Both the position numbers and the translations under genes were made by a program. Below, piece after piece: positions 1 to 6,820 of a DNA stretch of 9,770 bases. Origin of the DNA: Bacteroidota bacterium (GTDB lineage: Bacteria; Bacteroidota; Bacteroidia; Bacteroidales; UBA10428); assembly GCA_024640925.1 (NCBI GenBank), contig JAHEEB010000085.1, positions 1-9,770 on the forward strand, read 5' to 3'. The notes beneath the pieces were generated by a model. The model was given only the letters and a program-made list of their open reading frames with translations. It did no database searches and was not told the origin of the DNA. Within the stretch, counting starts at the first letter, position 1; the number at the start of each line of letters is the position of its first letter.

Positions 1-573
1 ATAATCCATTAAGATTACCTTATATTTAAGCAGGCCTATTGTTTCTCCTAATTTTGATAATGCTTCTTCGGCTGTTGCTACGGCATCTATATGAATATAA
101 GGTGCATATTGTGAAAGATGACGCAGGGTAAGATCAATATCGACAGCGTGGTGCTCTATGTAAAGAACATTAATTACCTCAGATTTATATAAATCATTCT
201 CTTTAAAATTAGTAATGGCAAAATTGATTACATCGGGGAGATGCAAAATATACCCTGATCGTTTTACAATATAGTCGTCAGCGCCTGTTTTAAGAGCTGT
301 AACCGCTGATTCTTCATCTCCTGAGCCAGTTAGCATTATAACCGGGAAGCTAAATTTTCGCTGCCTTATTTCCATAAGAATTTCAAGGCCATTACCGTCG
401 GGCAAATTCACATCAAGAAGAGCTATATCAAATGAAAGATTGGCATTTAAATATTTTCTTGCTTGTTCTAATGTTAAAGCATGGTCAATATTAACATTTG
501 AGAAAGCACCAATAAGCCCTCTTTTCGTCAAATCAGCATCAGTCAAATTGTCTTCAAGAAGTAAAATTTTCAT
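1..573 (-). CDS. Tandem receiver-domain signalling protein, N-terminal part (C-terminus beyond the window)
   Basis: Open frame of 191 codons from the ATG at 571-573 to the left edge, with no stop codon. Residues 1-120 form a complete CheY-like receiver: acidic pair E7/D8, phosphoacceptor D54 in ALLDVNLPDGNG, T82 in VIMLTGSG and K104 in DDYIVKR. After a helical linker, a second receiver begins at about residue 134 (INVLYIEHHAVDIDLTLRHL) and reaches its expected phosphoacceptor D190 in VILMDY just before the edge. In the second receiver the acidic pair is E140-H141, so one metal-binding acid is replaced by histidine. It is the last visible gene of the sensor operon, 35 bases after the preceding regulator, with no Shine-Dalgarno sequence at the ATG. 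Known relatives with paired receivers often continue into PAS and histidine kinase domains. That continuation is inference here, and the product could equally end after the second receiver. The receiver assignment is firm. Confidence 0.9.
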   Translation of the reverse strand, partial: MKILLLEDNLTDADLTKRGLIGAFSNVNIDHALTLEQARKYLNANLSFDIALLDVNLPDGNGLEILMEIRQRKFSFPVIMLTGSGDEESAVTALKTGADDYIVKRSGYILHLPDVINFAITNFKENDLYKSEVINVLYIEHHAVDIDLTLRHLSQYAPYIHIDAVATAEEALSKLGETIGLLKYKVILMDY

Positions 574-608
574 AAAACTATTTAGTTGAAAAGTAATTAT
601 AATTTAAA

Positions 609-1037
609 CTACAGTGGTTTGTTAATTATTCTCCAATACAAGTCGATAAGATTGGCAACATCGAGAAATTTTTCGAAATCGACCGGTTTAACAATATACG
701 AATTGGCTCCAGATTGATATGCCGATTGTAAATCGGATGATTCTGAAGAAGTTGTCAGGACTACGATTGGGATTGTTTTAAAATCGGGATGAGATTTAAT
801 TTTTTGAAGTACTTCCAGTCCATTTACTTTAGGCATATTCAGGTCAAGAAGTATTACTACAGGCCTTGGTTCTCCCTGTTCCCATCGTTCCATATATTGT
901 AATGCCTCTTCACCATCTCTAGCCACCTGTATAGGGTTGGAAAGTTTCTTTGCAGCAAATGCCCGCAGGGTAAGGTCAAGGTCGATAGGATTATCCTCAA
1001 CAATTAAAATCGGGTTGTTTGTGTTTTCAGTAAGCAT
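609..1037 (-). CDS. Single-domain response regulator, Rcp1-like CheY receiver
   Basis: A 142-residue protein made only of a receiver domain. Visible active-site residues are E14/D15 in LIVEDN, phosphoacceptor D65 in VILLDLNMPKVNGLEVL, T95 in VVLTTS and K117 in YIVKPVD. The LDLNMPK and VVLTTS motifs and the length resemble the Rcp1 family, stand-alone regulators that take phosphate from phytochrome-type histidine kinases. The frame extends upstream to 1136 through a TTG, but that region overlaps the kinase gene. The ATG at 1035-1037 is preferred because it sits one base after the kinase stop codon and starts directly at the receiver fold. The one-base spacing suggests translational coupling and fixed stoichiometry with the kinase, its most likely phosphodonor. 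With no output domain, it probably relays phosphate or acts by protein contact. Confidence 0.93.
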   Translation of the reverse strand: MLTENTNNPILIVEDNPIDLDLTLRAFAAKKLSNPIQVARDGEEALQYMERWEQGEPRPVVILLDLNMPKVNGLEVLQKIKSHPDFKTIPIVVLTTSSESSDLQSAYQSGANSYIVKPVDFEKFLDVANLIDLYWRIINKPL

Positions 1038-1038
1038 A

Positions 1039-4000
1039 TTATTGGTTTTTAGGAATTTCGAGATAAAAAGTTGAACCCATGCCAGGTGTACTTTCAGCCC
1101 ATGCCCTTCCATGCATCCTTTGCATTGCTTTGCCAACCATTGCCAGGCCTATGCCAGTACCAGGATAGTCTTCGACCCTTTGCAGACGCTGAAAAATTTC
1201 AAAAATCTTTTGACTATATTTCATGTCGAAACCAATACCATTGTCATTGACACTTATAATCCACGACAAATCTTTTTCTTCAACTCCTATTTGAATTAAA
1301 GGATTTGCCTTGCCCCTGGTAAATTTAATTGCATTTTCAACCAGATTTCGAAGCGCTATGGTAAGCCCCTTGGGATCAGCAATGAGTTCAATATCTGCCA
1401 TATTCATATTTACTATAAAATTACCAGCTTCCATATCGGAATTGTAAATAGATAAGACAGACTTAATCAAATCTTTTATTTTTATACGCTCTGTGTTCAA
1501 TTGGCTGCGTTCCAAACGAGAATAATTTAAAAGGTCATCTATTAGCTGGTTCATTTGAAGCGTGGAGTTGCGAATTGTTTCAACAAATGTTTGAGCCTCT
1601 TCATTCAAGCTTGGTTTGTATAAATCCAATAATAATTTGCTATAACCATCAATACCACGCAGGGGGGCTTTTAAGTCGTGTGATACGGAATAAGTAAATG
1701 TTTCCAGCTCTTTGTTGACCGCCTGAAGCTGTGCGGTGCGTTCATTTACCCGCTGTTCAAGTTCTGAATTAAGCTTTTGGAGTTCTTTTTCTGCCTCTTG
1801 CTGGTCTTCCAGCACACTCAGTAGGGTCTGTCGTGACTTGTTGGAAATTTCGAGAGTCTTTCTTAGTTCAGCCTGCGATTTTAGCAAATTCTCTTCGGCC
1901 TTCTTTTTGTCGGTAAAATCATATCCATATGCCCAAAATTCATCGCCAATGGTTTTACCTACCCAACCAATAATTTTATTTGAACCATCTTTGCAGGTAC
2001 AAGTGCACTCCAATACCTCAACATCTGTGTTATTTTTGTTGGCTTGTTCAATGTTATACGTCCATTGATCTATTACCTGTTGACGGTATTTTTCATCCGG
2101 GAACGCTTTTATCCACCATATGCCTACTGTTGGCACATCCTCCATCGTAAAGCCGAATATTTTATAAAAAGCCTCATTTATATATATCCCTTTTTGATCG
2201 CTGCCACTTGAAGCGTATATTGCCAATGGTGATAATTCTGCCACTGTCCTGAACTTTACTTCACTTGTTAGAGTTTTTTCTTCCGCACGCTTTCGCTCGG
2301 TGATATCCTGAAAGAAACCAAAAACTTTTCTGCGTTTTTGATCTATGTTTCCAATTACATGAACCCATCGGAGATTGTTTTTAGCAGTGATGATTTCCAA
2401 CTCCACATCAAATGGCTCACCGTGTTCGATAGCACGTTGAACAGCTTGTTCAATAACCGGTCTGGAAGCGGGGGCATAGAAATTGATTCCCATTTCTACT
2501 GTCGGCTTAAAAGCGTTATCTACTTCGTGGATGCGGTATACCTCTTCTGTCCATGTCTGTATCTTTGTGTCAATATCAAACTCCCAGCCGCCTACCTTTC
2601 CCAGCCTTTCGGCTTCATCGAGCATCCTTTGATTTATTTTCAACACTTCCGCTAATTTATATTGCTCGCGATAGAAACGATTGTGTTGTTGCTGCCACAC
2701 AAAACCTACACTGCCACCTGCACCGATAATTAATATAACAATAAAAATAAACATCATCCACATCCTTTCTCTCAGAGGTGCGTAAACCTCTTTCATGTCC
2801 ATACGGGCAACTATGAACCAGGGAGAATCCGGAACTTCACGTATATCGGCAATTACCGGTACTCCTCGATAGTCTATACCTTCCACTATTCCAGTTTGAC
2901 CCAGTGCTGCTTTTACAGCAGGCATCTTTTCATTTGTGATTGGACTTCGCAGATTTAAAGCCGCATCCTTATTGAACCTAAGATTATTGAGAAACAGTGC
3001 ATCGTTCCCATCACGTCGAATAATTAAAGTCTCAGATGTTTTGCTTGGGGTTGGCCATTTTTCGATCAGGGGATACAAGTACTGCGTTGGGTCAATACGC
3101 AAGGTTACTATGCCAAGCGGCTTTTTTTTATCACATTCATCAAGAATAGGAACAAAAATTGTGAGGTACACTTTCTTATCGTTTTCATCGCGGTAGAAAT
3201 CCTGGAATTTCACATTTCCTGATTTTAATGCTTCAGCAGAGTTCACTAAAAAGAGACCCGGGGGATGAATTTTTGTTGGAGGAAAAGAAATGTGTTCAGT
3301 TCCTGCTATATCCTGCAAACATATTCTGTCATAGTTAAACGCTGCTGCAATCTGTTCTATCCAGGCTTGAATCTTATTTTTTGCATCTTCATCCGATTGG
3401 TTTTTGAAATAGCGTTTGACCAGATCGGAGAAAACATGGTTTTTATAAAAAATACTTGCATCGCCCAGCCTTTCTTTTCTCCACTGAGATAATTGGCTTA
3501 CTTTCAATTCTGCAATAGCAGAAAGCTGTTGTTCTACTTTATTTCGAAAGTTCTTTTCATAGTTACGATAATCAAAATAAGCGCCGATAAGAATACTTGC
3601 GGTAAGGAGGATGAAAATTAAAAGAAGGACGCAGGAAACTTGTTTAGCATCTGCATATTTAATTCTGGTGTAAGGCCATAACTGAAGTCCGGCGCTAAAG
3701 AACAGTCCTATTGCAAAAAAAAGAAAAGCTACACAAGTAGGGAGTGAAGGGGGTCTGAAAACCCCATGGTACATCAAAGGTGTTAAAAATAAATATACGA
3801 ATAGGAAAAATGACCAGGATAAAACTAAGATAAAAGCTAATGCCAAAGCAATCCATGCTCGTTTTGACCATCCAACAGGCTGCCAAAGTGTTAATAAGAA
3901 TGCCAAAGCACTGGTTACAAAGCTAACTGCTGTAATCAGAGACATATGCCCAACTTGAATCCCGAAACGAGTGTCGGGGATGGAAAAACCCAGTTGTTCA

Positions 4001-4323
4001 ATGTTTAAATGTATTCCTGTTAGTGACAGGATAAACAAGAGAAGTCCTGTTACCGCAACCAGAAGGCCGATAGATAAACCCACAAAGTACGTTCCGCGAT
4101 TTTGAGGCAGGCGGTTGCGCAGAGAGAGCGCAATTCCTGTCAGAATACTTAAAAATGCTGTGCTTGGCGCCATTGGGATAATATTTGCGCCCCAAGATGC
4201 TAACTGTGGAAGTTGAAAAATCCAACCAAGCATGGCAAGCAATCCGATAGCTGATGTGAGAATGCCAGCTGTCAGGATAATGACATTTCCGACACGATGT
4301 TCTGTGTGGTTCGTATTATTCAT
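1039..4323 (-). CDS. Membrane sensor histidine kinase: 8 TM, Cache-like sensor, 2 PAS, HisKA, HATPase
   Basis: A 1094-residue inner-membrane kinase. Seven hydrophobic segments fill residues 11-250 (about 11-36, 46-68, 79-104, 124-147, 155-183, 194-216, 229-250). An extracytoplasmic region resembling a double-Cache sensor follows (about 251-520), then an eighth segment (521-543). Two PAS domains follow, at about 573-680 (ending in DITERK) and 685-808 (ending in DFTDKKKAEE), then a coiled coil (805-875). HisKA has phosphoacceptor H882 in SVSHDLKAPLRGIDGYS. The ATPase has its N-box at N993-N997, G1 at D1027-G1031 (DNGIGF), F-box at F1041-F1044 and G2 at G1055-G1059 (GTGIGL), so every catalytic motif is present. 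There is no attached receiver; the regulator gene begins one base downstream. The frame can be extended 15 codons to a TTG at 4366-4368, but the ATG at 4321-4323 is preferred. It begins 48 bases after the PocR gene stop. The core resembles phytochrome-class kinases; the ligand cannot be predicted. Confidence 0.93.
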   Translation of the reverse strand: MNNTNHTEHRVGNVIILTAGILTSAIGLLAMLGWIFQLPQLASWGANIIPMAPSTAFLSILTGIALSLRNRLPQNRGTYFVGLSIGLLVAVTGLLLFILSLTGIHLNIEQLGFSIPDTRFGIQVGHMSLITAVSFVTSALAFLLTLWQPVGWSKRAWIALALAFILVLSWSFFLFVYLFLTPLMYHGVFRPPSLPTCVAFLFFAIGLFFSAGLQLWPYTRIKYADAKQVSCVLLLIFILLTASILIGAYFDYRNYEKNFRNKVEQQLSAIAELKVSQLSQWRKERLGDASIFYKNHVFSDLVKRYFKNQSDEDAKNKIQAWIEQIAAAFNYDRICLQDIAGTEHISFPPTKIHPPGLFLVNSAEALKSGNVKFQDFYRDENDKKVYLTIFVPILDECDKKKPLGIVTLRIDPTQYLYPLIEKWPTPSKTSETLIIRRDGNDALFLNNLRFNKDAALNLRSPITNEKMPAVKAALGQTGIVEGIDYRGVPVIADIREVPDSPWFIVARMDMKEVYAPLRERMWMMFIFIVILIIGAGGSVGFVWQQQHNRFYREQYKLAEVLKINQRMLDEAERLGKVGGWEFDIDTKIQTWTEEVYRIHEVDNAFKPTVEMGINFYAPASRPVIEQAVQRAIEHGEPFDVELEIITAKNNLRWVHVIGNIDQKRRKVFGFFQDITERKRAEEKTLTSEVKFRTVAELSPLAIYASSGSDQKGIYINEAFYKIFGFTMEDVPTVGIWWIKAFPDEKYRQQVIDQWTYNIEQANKNNTDVEVLECTCTCKDGSNKIIGWVGKTIGDEFWAYGYDFTDKKKAEENLLKSQAELRKTLEISNKSRQTLLSVLEDQQEAEKELQKLNSELEQRVNERTAQLQAVNKELETFTYSVSHDLKAPLRGIDGYSKLLLDLYKPSLNEEAQTFVETIRNSTLQMNQLIDDLLNYSRLERSQLNTERIKIKDLIKSVLSIYNSDMEAGNFIVNMNMADIELIADPKGLTIALRNLVENAIKFTRGKANPLIQIGVEEKDLSWIISVNDNGIGFDMKYSQKIFEIFQRLQRVEDYPGTGIGLAMVGKAMQRMHGRAWAESTPGMGSTFYLEIPKNQ

Positions 4324-4371
4324 GTTGCATTCTTTTATAATCCTTCTAGTTTCATTGTCCTTTTCCAATTG

Positions 4372-6267
4372 CTAAGTTATCTTCCCAAATTCGTCTTCGC
4401 CCCGATCTTTCTTAATGCTTGAACTTTCCTGGCTTGGATAACGTATTGGTTCGCCAAGACGAACGAGCAGTTCGTTTACCTCATGTTTGATTTCCATTAT
4501 TCGCGACTCTCTGCCTATGGTGAGCGTGTGCCAGCGTTGCAGCTCGTCCAATTGATTGCGTATTTCTGCCTCGGTATGTTTGCGCTCGGTGATGTCCTGA
4601 ACAGTAGAGACCATTATGTTTTGATTTATCAATGGAATATTAGATGCATGAATAGTTCGTTGGTTTCCGGCTTTGGTGGTAATTCTTAAGTCGTCCCAAT
4701 TCATACGCTCCATATCACCACTTGCAAGATCTTCCAATATTCTGGTCTGCATCTGTTGTCGGTATTCAATATCAGGAAATACTTTCTCGAAAAAATCCCC
4801 AACATAATGAAATTCATCTTCTGGCCAACCATAAATTTCAGAGAATTTCCTGTTCATGTATGTTACTTTCATGCTATCTATTTCGTTAGTGGCAATTCCA
4901 ATAGGTAAGTTATCCAAAATCATCTTTATATATGTGTTTTGCTTTTCTATATTTTCTTCTGCCTTTTTGCGCTCGGTGATGTCCATTATTGTTCCTAAAA
5001 AACGAACTTGTTTGCCGGACTTGTCTAATAATATCTTTCCCTTGGCATTACAGATCTTTACAGCACCGCTTGCAATGATCCTTATATCCATGTCCAAAGG
5101 CTCCCCTGTTTTAAAAGAATGCTCGAATTGTTTTCTGTATTTCTCAGAATCTTCCGGGTGAATAAATTTACCGTTCTCTTCAAAGCTCGGTACATAATTC
5201 TGACGGGATACCCCGAAAATATGGTAGGTCTCATCCGACCACCATATGACATCGGTAAGCAAGTCCCATTCCCAGCTTCCCACCATGGATATCTGTTGAG
5301 CTTCATTTAAGTTATCAAAGAACTTGGTTTTTAACTGTTCGGTTTCTCTCAAGGCTGCTTCAATCTGCTTGCGTTCGGTGATATCAATAATGGTTGTTAT
5401 AAAATGAAACGGGTTGCCTTTTTTGTCACGCCTAATTGAAACACTCACATCAGCCCAGATGTGAATTCCGTTTTTACAGATATATCTTTTTTCGAATCTG
5501 GCTGTATCTTTTTCACCCGTTAGCAGAGTTGCAAGAATCTTTTCAATAATAGGAATTTCGTCTTCAGGTGTTACATCTTGCCACTTTTTGCTTTGCAATT
5601 CATCCCGGTTATAACCCAGCATTTTACTGAATGCCTCGTTAACATCAATTTCACCCGTTGGCAATGTAATTGATTTCCCAACATTTGCGGATTCAAATAC
5701 GGATTTGAATTTTTCTTCGCTCTCCCTAATGGTACTATTCAGCTCCATTTGCTCCAGTTTCTGAAATGTCATTTCGCTGATTAGCTGGGTCATGTTCAGC
5801 AAAAAATCCATGGCTACCAGCACTTTTTCTTTTGAAACAACGGGTACAATTTCGAGTGCTTTTATGTATTTTTCTTTATCAAACCCATACTTTTCGGCTT
5901 GCTTTATAAAAAATTTTCGATCGGGTTCTTCAAAAAAGAATTGTCCGGAAAACAGGTTGGCAATATGTTCCCCATTGATTACAATAGGTACGGCCACATC
6001 AACCAATCCATTTAAGCATTTGTAGAAATGATATTTTTCTCCCTCGGCTAATTTCCCTGCTAATTCCGTATCGCTAATGGTGCACTTTTTTGAAGTTTCG
6101 GGATTGATACGGTGAAAATCAGTGCATAGTTGTCTCCACCCCGATTTGGATAAAACCTTTCCATTTAAGTCTAATATAGCTGTTACAAACCCAGTTGTTT
6201 TGTTGAATCCTTCCAGCAGGGTATCAACTTTTTCGAAATCGATTAAATCCAGAATATTAATTTTCAT
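4372..6267 (-). CDS. PocR-domain sensor with three PAS domains and no kinase domain
   Basis: A 631-residue protein with no membrane segment. Residues about 5-165 match the PocR sensory domain, a PAS-like ligand-binding fold named after the propanediol regulator PocR. Typical features are C48, C62 and C84, the stretch GLVDVAVPIVINGEHIANLF (87-106) and the SGQFFFEE turn (107-114). Three PAS/PAC modules follow at about 183-300, 325-435 and 445-562, each ending in D-I-T-E-R-K. The tail (about 570-612, with LQRWHTLTIGRE and the segment EVNELLVRLGEPIRYP) is a charged helix seen at the ends of other multi-PAS signalling proteins. There is no HisKA, HATPase, GGDEF, EAL or DNA-binding domain, so any output must pass through a partner. 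The membrane kinase 48 bases downstream is the obvious candidate. The gene starts at the ATG at 6265-6267, the first in the operon. Domain calls are firm; ligand and mechanism are not known. Confidence 0.9.
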   Translation of the reverse strand: MKINILDLIDFEKVDTLLEGFNKTTGFVTAILDLNGKVLSKSGWRQLCTDFHRINPETSKKCTISDTELAGKLAEGEKYHFYKCLNGLVDVAVPIVINGEHIANLFSGQFFFEEPDRKFFIKQAEKYGFDKEKYIKALEIVPVVSKEKVLVAMDFLLNMTQLISEMTFQKLEQMELNSTIRESEEKFKSVFESANVGKSITLPTGEIDVNEAFSKMLGYNRDELQSKKWQDVTPEDEIPIIEKILATLLTGEKDTARFEKRYICKNGIHIWADVSVSIRRDKKGNPFHFITTIIDITERKQIEAALRETEQLKTKFFDNLNEAQQISMVGSWEWDLLTDVIWWSDETYHIFGVSRQNYVPSFEENGKFIHPEDSEKYRKQFEHSFKTGEPLDMDIRIIASGAVKICNAKGKILLDKSGKQVRFLGTIMDITERKKAEENIEKQNTYIKMILDNLPIGIATNEIDSMKVTYMNRKFSEIYGWPEDEFHYVGDFFEKVFPDIEYRQQMQTRILEDLASGDMERMNWDDLRITTKAGNQRTIHASNIPLINQNIMVSTVQDITERKHTEAEIRNQLDELQRWHTLTIGRESRIMEIKHEVNELLVRLGEPIRYPSQESSSIKKDRGEDEFGKIT

Positions 6268-6268
6268 A

Positions 6269-6284
6269 ACTCAATATTTTGAGT
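6269..6284. promoter_or_regulatory. 16-base inverted repeat abutting the PocR gene start codon
   Basis: The arms ACTCAA and TTGAGT are perfect and separated by the four bases TATT. The element ends one base before the ATG of the first gene of the sensor operon. On the transcript the sequence AAGG lies just 5' of the hairpin, so folding would change the ribosome's access to the start codon. It could be a translational control hairpin or a protein-binding dyad. Six-base arms in AT-rich DNA can also arise by chance, so the functional call is tentative. Confidence 0.35.
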
Positions 6285-6428
6285 CCTTATTTAAAATTAA
6301 TCATTCTTGCTATTAAAACCTAATTATTGGTTCCAGACAGAATAAGCTTATTTACTGGGTCGCAAGAAAATATGAGTAGAGTAGCGAAGGATGTTTACAG
6401 GGATGGACTGTTATACTCTGATTGAAAA

Positions 6429-6588
6429 ATGAAAATAGCAATTATTGAAACTGGCAATGTCGGTGGAGTGTTGGCAACAAAATGGTCTGAAAAGTATCAA
6501 ATACACTTGTGCCAAAAACCAAAATGTATTTAAAGGTAAGTATTTATTGAACAACGCAAATACAACGGTTCTCTATGTTTTTGTGTAA
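6429..6588 (+). pseudogene. Frameshifted N-terminal remnant of an NADPH/F420-type Rossmann oxidoreductase
   Basis: The ATG at 6429 opens a 34-codon frame starting MKIAIIETGNVGGVLATKW, closely resembling the dinucleotide-binding N-terminus of NADPH-dependent F420 reductase-like proteins (usual form MKIAIIGTGNVGGALA). The frame ends at a TAA at 6531. After a one-base shift at about 6510, the reading continues as AKNQNVFKGKYLLNNANTTV, matching the family's next segment (usually FKGKELL followed by NTTV), until a TAA at 6586. The intact family has roughly 200 or more residues; only about the first 55 remain. The first glycine of the Rossmann motif is replaced by glutamate (GAA where GGA is expected), which also fits decay. 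It is the only gene trace on the plus strand. No transposon ends were seen beside it. The family call rests on remembered motifs and was not searched. Confidence 0.7.
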
Positions 6589-6769
6589 TTTATTCTATGT
6601 CCAAATCTTTCAACTTCTTTGCTATGCGCTTCCTTGTACTTATGCTCACTTCATGCAAGACTAATTTATTGCCGACGTTCTGTTTCTTGGCTCACTTTGA
6701 AATATTGGGGACATCTTAGCTGTGAACTGTCCAAAAAGATTAATAATAGCCACAATGTCTCTAAAACAC

Positions 6770-6796
6770 TAAGATATCATAATGGTTAATATCTTA
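6770..6796 (-). terminator. Possible AT-rich terminator hairpin after the CotH gene
   Basis: Perfect eight-base arms TAAGATAT (6770-6777) and ATATCTTA (6789-6796) flank an 11-base loop, starting 24 bases beyond the CotH stop codon. The position suits a transcript end. The stem is almost all A-T and is not followed by a strong U run on the minus strand (the next bases read AGTGTTTTAG), so this is a weak intrinsic terminator at best. Confidence 0.3.
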
Positions 6797-6820
6797 AAAA
6801 TAAAAACTTTGTTAATCTAT

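Larger units (their letters stand above)
6268..6820. other. Non-coding gap of 553 bases with gene remnants
   Basis: Separates the start of the sensor operon from the 3' end of the CotH gene. It contains the hairpin at 6269-6284, the decayed plus-strand oxidoreductase fragment at 6429-6588 and the weak hairpin at 6770-6796. A one-mismatch version of the Bacteroidota -7 motif (TAGGTTTT against TAnnTTTG, minus strand, 6315-6322) lies 48 bases before the operon start codon and might be its promoter; no convincing -33 element was seen. Two other short open stretches look mildly protein-like but have no assignable family: plus strand about 6324-6425, ending in GLLYSD and a TGA, and minus strand about 6590-6691, ending in KKLKDLDIE and a TAA. 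They may be further relics. No tRNA or other RNA gene was recognised. Confidence 0.6.

Noticed and set aside
576..587. Small dyad AACTA-TT-TAGTT just upstream of the tandem-receiver gene
   Set aside because: Five-base arms in very AT-rich DNA are expected by chance and there is no supporting element.
1038..1136. TTG-started extension of the single-domain regulator
   Set aside because: It lies wholly inside the kinase ATPase coding region, and the ATG one base after the kinase stop gives a normal receiver N-terminus.
4324..4368. TTG-started extension of the kinase by 15 codons
   Set aside because: The added residues are hydrophilic and not domain-like, and an ATG is available at 4321-4323 just ahead of the first membrane region.
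2290..5390. Repeated short sequence of the type GCTCGGTGATGTCC at about 2294, 4583, 4969 and 5371
   Set aside because: These are the coding sequences of the DITERK ends of successive PAS/PAC domains, so the similarity is explained by the protein motif.
6661..6720. Minus-strand 17-codon ATG frame starting MSPIFQ
   Set aside because: Too short, no recognisable motif, and no ribosome-binding or promoter support.
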